A DNA stretch of 64,000 nucleotides from Phycisphaeraceae bacterium (GCA_026126305.1 JAHCJI010000005.1:124001-188000); one strand, 5' to 3'. Positions 53,300 to 62,789 are shown, counted from the stretch's first letter. Numbers and translations: made by a program. The notes: generated by a model not told the origin, from the sequence alone.

Positions 53300-55348
53300 T
53301 CAGCCCAGGAAGTCGAGTAACGATTGCTGTCTGCTGGTTGCTGTGATCTGGAGTGCGGCGGCCATCTGGAGCTGCAACTGGCTCAGTCGGACTGCTGCCG
53401 ATGCGAAGTCGGTGTCCTGGAGCGTGCTTTTTGTTGCGGTGTCGAGCAGCACGATGTCCTCCCGCAGTTGGGCGGCCTGCTGCACGGTTCGTGCATCGCC
53501 GCCGACGATGGCCCGGATCTGAGCGATCTGGGTGATCCTGGCCTCGACAGCCTCTCCCGCAAAGCCGATGCCAGTTTCGTCATCGTTCTGGAGTGCCTGC
53601 CTGAGATCGAGGAGGTCGCTGAAGATATTGCGAACCCTTGCCTGTGCCACGTCCCTGCCTGAGAGAACGGCGTTGTCCGTGGAGTACACGGGCGTGTCGA
53701 GGCCCAGGTCTCGCAGGGCCGGGGAGGCGTTCAGTGGCTGGAGCGTCAAGGGCTGGGGCTGTCCCGCGGCCTGTCGGAAGGCCAGACCTCCCGGGCCGTC
53801 GCGAACGACGCCGGCTTCGAATTCTGCTGGCACACTGATCCCGGCATCGCTGGCCGCCTGGTTGATGCGGGTGGCGATGGTCTCGATGGTCTGGAGGTCT
53901 TGCGGCCTGAGGTCGACATCGAAGGATCGGCCATCGCCCAGGGTGACTTGGAAGTCGGTGTTGCGTGCTGGGTCGATCTCGCCTGAGACGGGGTCGGTTT
54001 GGCCGGAGATGACGCGTACGCCTCGACCATCGTTGAGTGCTTCGATAGGTGTTTGTGCCGCAAAACTGCGTATTCCCAGCCTGCTGGCGGTGTCGAAGTT
54101 GCCCGGCAGTTCTTCGACGGAGAGGCCAAAGCCCTGTGCGACTGCGAGGGTGCTGACGAGATCGATGGTGCCTGTGTCCTGGTTGAGTTCGACCTGGACG
54201 CCCAGGCCGGTAGCCTCGACGGCGTTGCGGAGATCCTGGAGTGATTGGGCGTTGGAGAGGTCGACGACCCTGGTCTGCCCGCCATTTCGGATGCGGATGT
54301 TGCCCAATGGGAAGTCGTCAAGCTCGTTGATGGGGCTGAGCCAGGTGAGTCTTGGGTTGAGGTCTGCGCCGTCTGCGTTGCTGGCTGAGAAGTCGCCGGG
54401 GTCGATGAGTCCCAGGTCGGCGGCGGCGACGCCTCGTGCGATGTCGGAGAATGCGAGTCCTGGGATGGGCCCGTCGTCGTCGGTGGCGAGGAGGTCGATG
54501 CGCAGGTTTCGCGCCTCGAAGCGCACGCCTTGCGGGCCCAGGTATTGGCGTTCGGTTCGGGTTTCGACGCGCTGGATGGCGGCCTGGATGGCGGCGGCGA
54601 CGTCTCCGGCGGTGTCTGCGTTGGTCAGGTCGATGGTTTCTGATTCGTCTCCGATGCGGAGTTGGAAGATGCCGCGGTCGATGCCTTGTCCCCTTGCCCC
54701 GCGAAGATCGTCGATGGGGGTGTCGTTCGTGATGGGTGGTCTCAGTTCGGTGAAGCCCCGGACCCTTGCGGAGGTTCCGCCCAATGGGGTGTCTGGTCCG
54801 CGCGTCAGGGGGAGGTCGATGCCCGGGCCGAGGTCGATGCGCAGGCCGTTGCCCTTTGCGGTCGAGGCGTACCCGCCGAGGATGTTGAGGACGGGCTGGT
54901 TGCCTGGGAAGTCTCCGCCGAACATGTGGCCGACGTTGCTCTTTCGATTGGCGACCTCGAAGACCTTTTGGATGAGGCTGTCAACGGTTGTTGCTGCTGC
55001 GGCCCTGTCTTGGGGATTGAAGGTGGAGTTGACGTATTCGAGGGCGATGGATTTTGCTTCGAGTGCTGCGTTCTGGGTGTCTCCCAGTGCTCCGTCGAGC
55101 AGGTCGAGGGCGGTTCTTGCGGTGTCGAAGTTTCGGAGCCACTGGCTTGAGCGTTCGATGGACTGATCGATGGCGGTGATGGCGGCGGCTCGAGCGGGGT
55201 CGTCGCTGACGCGATTGATAGTTCGTCCTGTGGCCAGTTGCTGCTGGACGTGGAAGAGGTCGACGTTGCCCCGATTGATCTGGTTGAGTTGGAGATGTGC
55301 GAGGAAGAGGTTTGGCGCTCTGGAGAGCCCGGCTGGGATGACGCTCAT
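53300..55348 (-). CDS. flgL: Flagellar hook-filament junction protein FlgL, long form
   Basis: 682 aa, ATG 55348 with GGAGA 6 bases upstream. FlgL caps the hook as HAP3. The N-terminus (LQLNQINRGNVDLFHVQQQL, GRTINRVSDDPARAA) and the C-terminus (LQDTDFASAAVRLSQLQLQM, ending in LLDFLG) are of flagellin type. Typical FlgL is about 300-450 aa, so the central region (about 160-560) is greatly expanded, with repeated Asp/Gly-rich stretches. Shared stop/start spacing puts it after flgK in the operon. Confidence 0.92.
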   Translation of the reverse strand: MSVIPAGLSRAPNLFLAHLQLNQINRGNVDLFHVQQQLATGRTINRVSDDPARAAAITAIDQSIERSSQWLRNFDTARTALDLLDGALGDTQNAALEAKSIALEYVNSTFNPQDRAAAATTVDSLIQKVFEVANRKSNVGHMFGGDFPGNQPVLNILGGYASTAKGNGLRIDLGPGIDLPLTRGPDTPLGGTSARVRGFTELRPPITNDTPIDDLRGARGQGIDRGIFQLRIGDESETIDLTNADTAGDVAAAIQAAIQRVETRTERQYLGPQGVRFEARNLRIDLLATDDDGPIPGLAFSDIARGVAAADLGLIDPGDFSASNADGADLNPRLTWLSPINELDDFPLGNIRIRNGGQTRVVDLSNAQSLQDLRNAVEATGLGVQVELNQDTGTIDLVSTLAVAQGFGLSVEELPGNFDTASRLGIRSFAAQTPIEALNDGRGVRVISGQTDPVSGEIDPARNTDFQVTLGDGRSFDVDLRPQDLQTIETIATRINQAASDAGISVPAEFEAGVVRDGPGGLAFRQAAGQPQPLTLQPLNASPALRDLGLDTPVYSTDNAVLSGRDVAQARVRNIFSDLLDLRQALQNDDETGIGFAGEAVEARITQIAQIRAIVGGDARTVQQAAQLREDIVLLDTATKSTLQDTDFASAAVRLSQLQLQMAAALQITATSRQQSLLDFLG

Positions 55349-55369
55349 GGTTCGTCTCCGGGATTGGCG

Positions 55370-57109
55370 TTAGCGGAAGATGCCCAGCAGTTCCTGTTGC
55401 AGCTGGTCGACGATGGCGATGAAACGTGCGGCCCCTTGGAAGGATTGCTGGAAAGTGATGAGGTTGATGGCTTCCTCGTCGAGGCTGACGCCGCTGAGCG
55501 CGGCTCGCTGGGCCTCGATGGACTCGCGGACCACGGCGGCGGCCTGGGCGCCGTTGAGTGCGGCGGCGGTCTGGGCTCCGACATTGCCGGCGATGGTGGT
55601 CCAGAAGCCGTTGATGCCTTGGTTGCCCAGAGCTTCGAAGGTGGTGTCCTGGAGCTTGGCCATGTCGAGGGCGGCGGCGTTCTCGGTGAATCGGCCGTCG
55701 GCACCAATGCGGCCGGTGCCGAGGCGGCTTGGCTCACTGGCGATGTCCTGTCGAACGGCGATGTCGCGTGCGTTGGTGCCGGTGAAGAAGGCGTTCATGC
55801 CGACGGCCGCGAGCAGGCCGCTGGAATCTTCGCTGAAGGAGAAAGTGGCACCGTTTTCTCCGCGGACCCGGAGGCGGCCTTCGGGCGTGAAGTCTGCGAT
55901 GATGCCATCGACGGCGTTGAGTGCCCGCCGGATGTCTTCGAGGGAGGCGTCGTCGATGGAGGTAGCGTCTCCGGTGTCGCCCAGGCCGTCGAGGTCGACA
56001 CGGATGCGTGTTGCCTGGACGCCTCCGGCGGGGCTCTGGACGTGGACGAGGAAGGAGCCGTTGCGGATGTCGAAGGGCAGTGCCGCCGTCGTAGGGTTGG
56101 CAGGGCCGTTGATTGGTAAGAGTCGGTCGTCGGGCGGTATTCGGAGTTGGCTGACGGCTTCGGTGAGGCCCTTGGGCCCGCTGCTGGTGGCGTGGATGCG
56201 GTTGGTCTGGAAGATGAGTTCTGCGGCGAGTTGGTCGAGCCTGTTGATGGTGTCGCCAACGGCGTTGTCTCGCGCGTCGAGGAGGGCACCGACCTGTCCT
56301 GAACGGATGGGCAGGATGGATCCGTCGGCCTTGGCTCGGAGGGTCATCTGGACTTGTCCGTCGACGGCCTGGCGTCTCAGTTCGATGCCTCGGCTTTCTC
56401 CGGCGAGGACGAGGGGTGTGCTGCCGACGTAGATGTCGACGTTGCCCGATTCGCGTTCGACGGTGCCGATATCGATGAGCGAAGCCAGTTCGTCGAGGAC
56501 CCGGTCTCGTTGGTCTCGCAGGGATGCGGTGTCTCCGCCCGCGACCTGGGCCCGCGCGACGTTTCGATTGATGTCGGCGACCTGGGAGAGGAGTTTGTCG
56601 ACGTGGGGGATGAGTTGTTCGAGGCGTTGCTCGGTCTGGATCTTCTGTTGGGTGAGGTCTGCCCTGAGCCGCTGGATGTTGGTGACGAGTGTCTGGGCCT
56701 GCTGGACAACGACGCCGTCGGAGGCGACGAGCGTGGAACGGTCGGACCAGGCACCAAAGAACTGGGTGAGTTGGCTGGTCAGGGCGGTCTCACCGAGTTC
56801 GCCGATGGCGGCTTCGAGGGCGCTGAGCGATTCGAGGGTCTGTGTTGCCTGTGTTTCGCGGGCGACCTGGCCTCGCAGTCGGGCGAGGACGGCCTCATCG
56901 ATGACGCGTGTGAGGCTCTTGGGCCCGACGCCCTGGCCCGGCTGGAAGCGCTGGGAAGGGTCTGCGGACTCGAGCGGGCTGAGCAGGAGCGAACGGCGTG
57001 CATAGCCCGGCGTGGCCACATTGGCCATGTTGTTGCCGGTGACCTGGATGCCCAACTGGCTCGCGGTGAGCGCGGATTGTCCGATGCGCAGCGCGCTGGT
57101 CAGTCCCAT
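55370..57109 (-). CDS. flgK: Flagellar hook-associated protein FlgK
   Basis: 579 aa, ATG 57109 with AGGAG upstream. HAP1, at the hook-filament junction. The N-terminal signature is SALRIGQSALTASQLGIQVTGN, then NMANVATPGYARRS. The C-terminus has the SLDEEAINLITFQQSFQGAA block. Full length for the family. It lies between the flgN-like gene and flgL, consistent with FlgN being its export chaperone. Confidence 0.95.
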   Translation of the reverse strand: MGLTSALRIGQSALTASQLGIQVTGNNMANVATPGYARRSLLLSPLESADPSQRFQPGQGVGPKSLTRVIDEAVLARLRGQVARETQATQTLESLSALEAAIGELGETALTSQLTQFFGAWSDRSTLVASDGVVVQQAQTLVTNIQRLRADLTQQKIQTEQRLEQLIPHVDKLLSQVADINRNVARAQVAGGDTASLRDQRDRVLDELASLIDIGTVERESGNVDIYVGSTPLVLAGESRGIELRRQAVDGQVQMTLRAKADGSILPIRSGQVGALLDARDNAVGDTINRLDQLAAELIFQTNRIHATSSGPKGLTEAVSQLRIPPDDRLLPINGPANPTTAALPFDIRNGSFLVHVQSPAGGVQATRIRVDLDGLGDTGDATSIDDASLEDIRRALNAVDGIIADFTPEGRLRVRGENGATFSFSEDSSGLLAAVGMNAFFTGTNARDIAVRQDIASEPSRLGTGRIGADGRFTENAAALDMAKLQDTTFEALGNQGINGFWTTIAGNVGAQTAAALNGAQAAAVVRESIEAQRAALSGVSLDEEAINLITFQQSFQGAARFIAIVDQLQQELLGIFR

Positions 57110-57133
57110 GGGGTGCTCCTGGTGTGTTGGCGC

Positions 57134-57646
57134 TTATGAGACAATGTCGACTCCCCTGGGGATGCGTGCCGGCGCGATAGCGCCGGTCGCGGCGTAGACA
57201 CCCGCCTTGTTGAGGTGTGCGAGCACCTGCCGTGCCAGGCCGTCGAGGTGGGCGACGATGGACGTGGCCGCGGCGTGGACAACGCCCTGCTGCCGCTGGC
57301 AATCGATGATGGCATGGCGTGCCCGAGTGGCGGCGTCAAGCAGTGCCTGGCCCAGAGTTGGCTCGATCGTTCCCAGGGCGCGTGCGAGGTCCTGGATGTC
57401 CGTGGAAGCGTGCAGGCCGAGGGATTGCGTCAGGTCCTTGGCGGCTTGGCGGCGTTTGTCTTCGGCGTCGGCGAGGGTGTGTCCGACGAGTTTCTGCTTC
57501 TGGACGATGGCGTGGATGTCTTCGTGGCGCATGGCCGCGATGGCGCTGCGTTGGTGGCTTGCGAGGTTCGCCAGTTCTCCATTGGTTGCGGCGATGGCGT
57601 CGATGGCCTGGATCAGTTGCCGCGCGTGGGTGGTGGCGTTGTTCAT
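57134..57646 (-). CDS. flgN: FlgN-like flagellar export chaperone
   Basis: 170 aa, ATG 57646 overlapping the upstream stop (ATGA). All-alpha, with LASHQRSAIAAMRHEDIHAI and KLVGHTLADAEDKRRQAAKD resembling the helical hairpin of FlgN. The FlgN family is poorly conserved, so position just ahead of flgK carries much of the evidence. It would hold FlgK and FlgL monomers before export. Confidence 0.65.
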   Translation of the reverse strand: MNNATTHARQLIQAIDAIAATNGELANLASHQRSAIAAMRHEDIHAIVQKQKLVGHTLADAEDKRRQAAKDLTQSLGLHASTDIQDLARALGTIEPTLGQALLDAATRARHAIIDCQRQQGVVHAAATSIVAHLDGLARQVLAHLNKAGVYAATGAIAPARIPRGVDIVS

Positions 57647-57990
57647 GCCCGTGCTTCCGTGGTCGAGTGTCTGTTGGCTCTGGAGAGGTCTGCTTCGAGC
57701 CGATCGACGAGGGGGAATCTCGAGGCGCGGGTGAGTTGCCTTGCCATGATCTGGTCGAGGATGTCCCCGAACTGGCGTTCGCCCGGTCCTGGCGCGAATG
57801 GTGTTGCGGCGTCGTTGGATTCTCGGAGTTGCTTGAGCAGGGGCTCGACGAATGCGATGGTGGTGAAGTCTTCGGCGGCTCTTCTCGCGGAGGCTTCGGC
57901 TCCCGGATCATCGCGCGAGATGACCGAAGCGAAGTCCTGCTGCCGCTGGATGAGGACGCTGCTGGCTGGTGCCTGGACGCGCACGATCAT
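57643..57990 (-). CDS. flgJ: FlgJ N-terminal-like rod-binding protein
   Basis: 115 aa, ATG 57990. ARRAAEDFTTIAFVEPLLKQ fits the rod-capping FlgJ N-terminal domain. The muramidase domain of enterobacterial FlgJ is absent, as in many phyla. Both ends overlap neighbours by 4 bases (flgI upstream, flgN-like downstream), so it is strongly coupled to them. Confidence 0.7.
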   Translation of the reverse strand: MIVRVQAPASSVLIQRQQDFASVISRDDPGAEASARRAAEDFTTIAFVEPLLKQLRESNDAATPFAPGPGERQFGDILDQIMARQLTRASRFPLVDRLEADLSRANRHSTTEARA

Positions 57991-59123
57991 TGCTCCTCGA
58001 TGAATTCCGCGTGGAGGGAACCCGTGCGGTGCATCATGGCCAGGAGATCGATCTGGTCTCGGACGGGTACGTCCAGCGCCCGGAGGGCGGCGAGGAGATC
58101 GGTGAGCCTGGCGCGGTCTCCCGGTGCGGCGGTGGATGCGAGTTGGGCCCAGCGTTCGCTTGTTGTGATGGGGTTTTCGGGCGTGGGCGGAAGTTGCGGC
58201 TGTGTGACGGTGAATTGGAGTCGCTCGTGCGAGACGCCCACGGGGCTGATATCCACGTCCGCGGTGGCGACGATGGCCCCGGTGCGTCGGTTGACGATGA
58301 CGCGTGCGGGCAGGTTCAGCAGTGCCGGATCTCGCACACGCCTGGAGAGGACGAACTTGATGAACGCGACCATCGCTGGTCGATCGGCCTCGGGTACGGT
58401 GACGCGGACGATGCGATCGTCGATGGCTTTGGCGATGGGCGGGAGGGATGGCTCGTCGGTGTTGTAGTAGGACTCGTTGAGGGTGGATGCGATGAGGTCG
58501 GTCGCGGCGTGGCCCGCGTACTGGGGCTTGACCTTGAGCTCGAAGGTGATGCCAAGGTCGTAGGTGATGATGTCCTCGATGAGTTCGACGCCCTTTGGCA
58601 CGCGACCGACCGTTGGGAATGTGGGGTTGTCGATGGCGATCATGCCCTCTGCGAAGGCAACGACGGGGTCTCCGGGGAGGTGGCCTCGCAGGGGCGTGAT
58701 GAGCAGGCGGCCGCCGGCCAGGCTCGATGCGTTGACGGCCGTGGTGACGGTGATGTCGAAGCGATCACCGACGCGGCCGCCGGTGTTGGGGATCTCTGCA
58801 CTGATCCAGACGAGTGCGGCGCTCTTGGATTTTTCGAGTTCATCGGCGGTCTGGATGGGTATGCCCTGGCTGCGCAGGGCCTCGACGATGGGGCGCGTGA
58901 CGGCGCTTTGGCCGGCGGTGTCTCCGGTGCCCGGCAGGCCCGTGACCAGGCCGACCCCAACGAGGCGCGCGGTGGTGGCGTTGGCGAAGTCGACCATCTC
59001 GCGGACGTCGAGTTCGGCGCGTCGCTCGAAGAGTTGCAAGCCCGTGGCGTTTTGTGCAACGGCGGTGGCGGCCATGGGAAGGCTCAGTGCCAGGTACAGG
59101 ATGGTTCGATGGAGCAGGGTCAT
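57987..59123 (-). CDS. flgI: Flagellar P-ring protein FlgI
   Basis: 378 aa, ATG 59123. A signal peptide (ILYLALSLPMAATAVAQ) precedes the family-typical LVGVGLVTGLPGTGDT, then SVTRPIVEALRSQGI and LGITFELKVKPQYAGH. It forms the ring in the peptidoglycan layer, so the cell wall here should contain peptidoglycan. It overlaps the flgJ-like gene by 4 bases, 18 bases after flgH. Confidence 0.95.
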   Translation of the reverse strand: MTLLHRTILYLALSLPMAATAVAQNATGLQLFERRAELDVREMVDFANATTARLVGVGLVTGLPGTGDTAGQSAVTRPIVEALRSQGIPIQTADELEKSKSAALVWISAEIPNTGGRVGDRFDITVTTAVNASSLAGGRLLITPLRGHLPGDPVVAFAEGMIAIDNPTFPTVGRVPKGVELIEDIITYDLGITFELKVKPQYAGHAATDLIASTLNESYYNTDEPSLPPIAKAIDDRIVRVTVPEADRPAMVAFIKFVLSRRVRDPALLNLPARVIVNRRTGAIVATADVDISPVGVSHERLQFTVTQPQLPPTPENPITTSERWAQLASTAAPGDRARLTDLLAALRALDVPVRDQIDLLAMMHRTGSLHAEFIEEQ

Positions 59124-59141
59124 GCGAAGTTTTTGCCTTGT

Positions 59142-59819
59142 TCAGAAGGGCAGGATCCATTCCATGAATCGTGTGAGCGGGCCCTTGGAGGCCGACTGGC
59201 GGATGTTGCCCTCGTGCCTGACTTCGAGCCGCAGGTCGGCGAGTTGGTTGCTCTGGATGGTGTTCTGTTGGGTGACATCTTCGGTGCGGCAGAGCCCGCT
59301 GAGGATGAATGTCTTGGACTCGTCATCGGTGGCGGTGTAGCGTCTTGCTTCGAGGACGATGACGCCGTTGGGCTTGACGTCGATGACGGTGGCGGTGATG
59401 CGGTCGGTGATGCGATCCTTGCGCTCATATTCGCCATCGCCCGCGAAGTTGCGCTGTGCGGCGTAGCGGAGGAGTTCGAGGTTGCTGATGTTGGCGTTGC
59501 CTCTCAGTCGCAGGTCGAGCAGGTCGTCGATGCTCAGGACCGCGCCTAGGCGGGCGGACGCGTCGGTGCTTTTTGTGGTTTCCAGCGATTGCTCGCTCTT
59601 CATCGTCGAGCTTTCGTTGACGATGATGGTGACCAGGTCGTGGCGTTGCAAGGTGCGTGGCTCGGGCGGTCGCACGGCAAAGAGGGACAGGCCGTAGAGT
59701 GGCTCTGCCGGGTCCGCGGCGGTGGGCGCGGGGTTTGGCCTTCGGCTGAGCTGTGCATCGGCGGCGGTGGAGAGGACGACAAGGGCCGCACAGGTGGCGA
59801 TGATGGGCTTGGAAGTCAT
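59142..59819 (-). CDS. flgH: Flagellar L-ring protein FlgH
   Basis: 225 aa, ATG 59819 overlapping the flgA stop (ATGA). L-ring features: LYGLSLFAVRPPEPRTLQRH, DLVTIIVNESSTMKSEQSLE, VKPNGVIVLEARRYTATDDE and ESKTFILSGLCR. The signal peptide ends ADAQ with no lipobox cysteine, unlike enterobacterial FlgH, which is a lipoprotein. The presence of L- and P-rings supports a Gram-negative-type outer membrane. Confidence 0.92.
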   Translation of the reverse strand: MTSKPIIATCAALVVLSTAADAQLSRRPNPAPTAADPAEPLYGLSLFAVRPPEPRTLQRHDLVTIIVNESSTMKSEQSLETTKSTDASARLGAVLSIDDLLDLRLRGNANISNLELLRYAAQRNFAGDGEYERKDRITDRITATVIDVKPNGVIVLEARRYTATDDESKTFILSGLCRTEDVTQQNTIQSNQLADLRLEVRHEGNIRQSASKGPLTRFMEWILPF

Positions 59820-60853
59820 GGGCTGGTGCTCCTTGCGATGGCGACGGCGGCCCCGGCGTTTTCGACGCGAGCGTCGAAACGGAGGCGGTCGGATCGGCTT
59901 GGTGCGATGGACTCGAAGGGGATGGTCTCGCCGGGTCTGCCGTCGGCCAGTGCTCGTGCGAGCAGCGTGGCGGTCACGGTGGGTGTGATGATTCGAACCT
60001 GGACGCGGTCGCCTCGCTTCACCACGGGGCTGGTGTGGACATCGGCGGCGGAGATGACGGCTCCGGCTCGCAAGGGCATCGCCACTTCTCTGCCGATCAC
60101 GCTGGTTGGGTCGGCGGGCGTGGCGGTCGCGTCGAGCCATTGCCGCTCGAAACGGACGTCTTCGCTGGTGAGTACGCGACGGCGGGTTACGTCGCGCGTG
60201 AGGACGGCGACGTCGCGGCGGATTCGAATCTCTGCCCGGGCTTCGCCTTCGACGGCGACGGCCGCCTGGGCGTCGTAGAGCGTGATACGCAGCGCCATGC
60301 GGTTGGAGCGGCCCGCGTCGGTGATGTGTGGCAACAGCCCCGCGGTGGGATGGTCGAGCAGGCCTTCGGCGGCCGAGACCCAGCGGACTTCGACATCCTG
60401 CGGTGAGACCTTGAAGGCTCGGGCGATCCAGGCTTCGGCGAGTTGACGCACGGTGCCTGGGATGGTGGGCGTCTGCGTTGTGCTGGGCTGTTGCTCGGCC
60501 GCTGGCGTGGTGGTCGCTGCTGGCGCGAGGATGCGGATGTAGCAGGGCCCGCCCCGGAGTTGGACGGCGCCCCAGTTGGTTGCACGATCGGCGTTGGCGT
60601 CTGCGAGTTGGCGCAGGTCTTGCGCATCCAGTCGCATCCAGCCCGCGGGATCAGCGCGGAGGGACTTGAGGTCGATGGGCACGTGTGCCAGGCGATTGGC
60701 CTCTTGGCCTGAGAGGATGGCGACGTCGGCCAGGGTTGGCGTGGCGTCGTGTTCGAGTACGACGGTAGTGCGCAGGGTGATGGTTGGCGGCTCGACCGCG
60801 ATGCTGAAGGCAGCGGATGCGATGGCGAAGAGGATGGCAAGGGCGATGCGCAC
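59816..60853 (-). CDS. flgA: P-ring assembly chaperone FlgA
   Basis: 345 aa from GTG 60853, chosen because GGAGG lies 6 bases upstream and a signal peptide follows (IALAILFAIASAAFSIA). An ATG 39 bases earlier is the alternative. The C-terminal half is the SAF/FlgA domain: VLTSEDVRFERQWLDATA, then REVAMPLRAGAVISAADVHT and VKRGDRVQVRI. The N-terminal half is longer than in most FlgA. It assists P-ring formation in the periplasm. Confidence 0.88.
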   Translation of the reverse strand: MRIALAILFAIASAAFSIAVEPPTITLRTTVVLEHDATPTLADVAILSGQEANRLAHVPIDLKSLRADPAGWMRLDAQDLRQLADANADRATNWGAVQLRGGPCYIRILAPAATTTPAAEQQPSTTQTPTIPGTVRQLAEAWIARAFKVSPQDVEVRWVSAAEGLLDHPTAGLLPHITDAGRSNRMALRITLYDAQAAVAVEGEARAEIRIRRDVAVLTRDVTRRRVLTSEDVRFERQWLDATATPADPTSVIGREVAMPLRAGAVISAADVHTSPVVKRGDRVQVRIITPTVTATLLARALADGRPGETIPFESIAPSRSDRLRFDARVENAGAAVAIARSTSP

Positions 60854-60904
60854 GTGGGGCCTCCGCGTGGAGAGCCTCAATCGGCGTGCCAACCGGCGGG
60901 AGTG

Positions 60905-61717
60905 TCAGCGGCGGAGTTGGGCGATGGTGGAGAGGGCCTCGTCGGCAGCGCGGATCGATTGGCTGTTCATCTCGAAGGCTCGTTGGGTGCGGATGAGCTC
61001 GATGAGTTCGCGGGTGGGGTCGACGTTGCTGGATTCGAGCATATTCTGCCGGATGCCGCCGCGGTTGTCCTCGAGTGGGTTGCCCTCCTGGGGCGGCCCG
61101 CTGGCGACGGTTTCGGCGAAGAGGTTGGCACCGAGTTGCTTGAGACCTGCGGGGTTGATGAAGTTTGCCAGTTCGAGTTGGCCGACCTCGGTGAGTGCCT
61201 CGCTGCCGGGCTGTCGGACGAGGACGCGTCCGTCGGCGGAAACCTGGATGGGTCGGATGGCGTCTTCTGGGATGGAGATGACCGGGTCGAGTCGCCGGCC
61301 TTCGCTGTTTGCCAGGACGATCTCGCCGTCGGCGTTGAGGGCGAAGTTGCCGGCACGGGTGTAAGCGATGCCGCCCGGTGCGAGGCTGTCCTCGACGGTG
61401 ACGCGGAAGAATCCGTCGCCTTCGATGAAGAGGTCCAGGTCGTTGTTGGTGGTGATGGGTGCGCCCTGTGTGAAACTGACCTGCGTGCCGCTGACTTTGA
61501 CGCCCAGGCCGACGTAGAGGCCCATGGGGCGTTGGTCGCCGGTGGCGGTCTCGACGCCGGGCTGTTCGCGTTCGACGTAGAGGAGGTCTTGGAAATTGGC
61601 GCGACTGGCTTTGAAGCCTTCGGTGTTGACGTTTGCCAGGTTGTTGGCGACGACGTCGAGCTTGGTGGACAGGGCGCTGAGGCCCGAGGCGGCGGACTGG
61701 AGTGCGATGGCGGCCAT
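60905..61717 (-). CDS. flgG: Flagellar distal rod protein FlgG
   Basis: 270 aa, ATG 61717 with GGGGA upstream. N-terminal LDVVANNLANVNTEGFKASR, then the rod-type FQDLLYVEREQPG insertion that distinguishes FlgG from FlgF, and the C-terminal SSNVDPTRELIELIRTQRAFE and IRAADEALSTIAQL. It forms the distal rod through the rings encoded by flgH/flgI just downstream. Confidence 0.95.
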   Translation of the reverse strand: MAAIALQSAASGLSALSTKLDVVANNLANVNTEGFKASRANFQDLLYVEREQPGVETATGDQRPMGLYVGLGVKVSGTQVSFTQGAPITTNNDLDLFIEGDGFFRVTVEDSLAPGGIAYTRAGNFALNADGEIVLANSEGRRLDPVISIPEDAIRPIQVSADGRVLVRQPGSEALTEVGQLELANFINPAGLKQLGANLFAETVASGPPQEGNPLEDNRGGIRQNMLESSNVDPTRELIELIRTQRAFEMNSQSIRAADEALSTIAQLRR

Positions 61718-61748
61718 GGGTGGTCCCCTTGCTGGAAGGCGTGGTTGG

Positions 61749-62534
61749 TCAGGCGACTCGGGCGAAGGTGTTGATGGCCTGGTCGAGTAACTGGTCGTGG
61801 TAGCCGATCATGCGGCTGTTGCCCGAGACGGCCCGGCCGGCATCGGTGATCTCCATCATGGCTCGGATGGGATCGACGCCCGAGCCTTCGAGCATGCCCT
61901 GATGGATACGAGCACCCGATGCGAGTGCGTCTGTGGCACCTTGGAACGCTTGGGCCGGTGCCAGGAACAGGCCTTCGCCTTGTTTGTGCAGGGCGTGCGG
62001 GTCTTCGACGTGAAGGGCGCCGATGGTGGCCACTGTGTTGCCTTGAGTATCGCTGATACGGCCGTGGGGATCGATGGTGACGGGTCCCTCGGGCAGGAAG
62101 ATGGGCTGCTGGCCTGGCCCGAGGACGGGCATGCCGGTGGCCGACTGGACGAGACGGCCCATCGCGTCGCGCGTGAATCGACCATCACGAGTGAGGGCTG
62201 TCTGTGCCCCCTGATCGGTTTCGAGGCGGACCATGAAGAAGGCTTTGCCTTCGATGGCGAGGTCGAGTGGGTTATCGGTCGTTTGCATCGGGCCTTGGCG
62301 GAAACTGGTCCGGCGTGGCCCTGCCAGCACGCCCGCACCCAGGCGTTCGAGGAGCGAGTCGCTGGGTAGGAACGGGAGATCGTCCTCGATGCGGACTACG
62401 GCACGGGATCTGGCCATTGCGTTATCGGGCTTAAATCCGACGGTGTCGACGTTTGCCAGGTTGTTGGCCATGACGTCGGTGTGGTGGAGGGCGACCATGG
62501 CACCCGAGGCGGCGATGCGCATGCCGTGCTGCAT
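61749..62534 (-). CDS. flgF: Flagellar rod protein FlgF
   Basis: 261 aa, ATG 62534 with GGAGG 7 bases upstream. HTDVMANNLANVDTVGFKPD and the C-terminal EGSGVDPIRAMMEITDAGRA are of the rod/hook family. The Ser-Phe-Arg-Gln-Gly segment and shorter N-terminal insertion favour FlgF. Its start follows directly after the stop of the 64-aa ORF (TGAATG). Confidence 0.9.
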   Translation of the reverse strand: MQHGMRIAASGAMVALHHTDVMANNLANVDTVGFKPDNAMARSRAVVRIEDDLPFLPSDSLLERLGAGVLAGPRRTSFRQGPMQTTDNPLDLAIEGKAFFMVRLETDQGAQTALTRDGRFTRDAMGRLVQSATGMPVLGPGQQPIFLPEGPVTIDPHGRISDTQGNTVATIGALHVEDPHALHKQGEGLFLAPAQAFQGATDALASGARIHQGMLEGSGVDPIRAMMEITDAGRAVSGNSRMIGYHDQLLDQAINTFARVA

Positions 62535-62729
62535 TCAACGGCCTCCCGATTGTGGCCGAACGTTGCCGGCATGCTGCCCGGCGAGATATTGTGCGGCCAT
62601 GTGCTGCGCAAGGGCGAGCGCTTGTCCGGCGATCTCACCCTTTCGGAGCATGGCTTGGGCGCTCTCGCCCCTTGCCAGGCGTTGGACGATGGGGTGGGGG
62701 TGTTCGGTGGCTGGGTCTTGTGGGCGCAT
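62535..62729 (-). CDS. Small protein at the head of the flagellar operon
   Basis: 64 aa, ATG 62729 with AGAGG 6 bases upstream, stop abutting flgF. Predicted mostly helical (IVQRLARGESAQAMLRKGE, then LALAQHMAAQYLAGQ). No family recognised. A sigma-54-like promoter lies 45-60 bases upstream of the start, leaving an about 30-base leader, so the mRNA begins with this gene. Confidence 0.55.
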   Translation of the reverse strand: MRPQDPATEHPHPIVQRLARGESAQAMLRKGEIAGQALALAQHMAAQYLAGQHAGNVRPQSGGR

Positions 62730-62773
62730 GGATTGCCTCTGGCCTTGCCGATCGTGGACGCTTGGCGTCTACA

Positions 62774-62789
62774 CTCAAGCGGTGTGCCA
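62774..62789 (-). promoter_or_regulatory. Sigma-54-like promoter for the flagellar operon
   Basis: TGGCAC, five bases, TTGAG. The consensus is TGGCAC-N5-TTGCA: the -24 element is exact and the GG-to-GA spacing correct, with GC changed to GA at -12. Sigma-54 control of rod/ring genes is common in many phyla. Confidence 0.6.
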
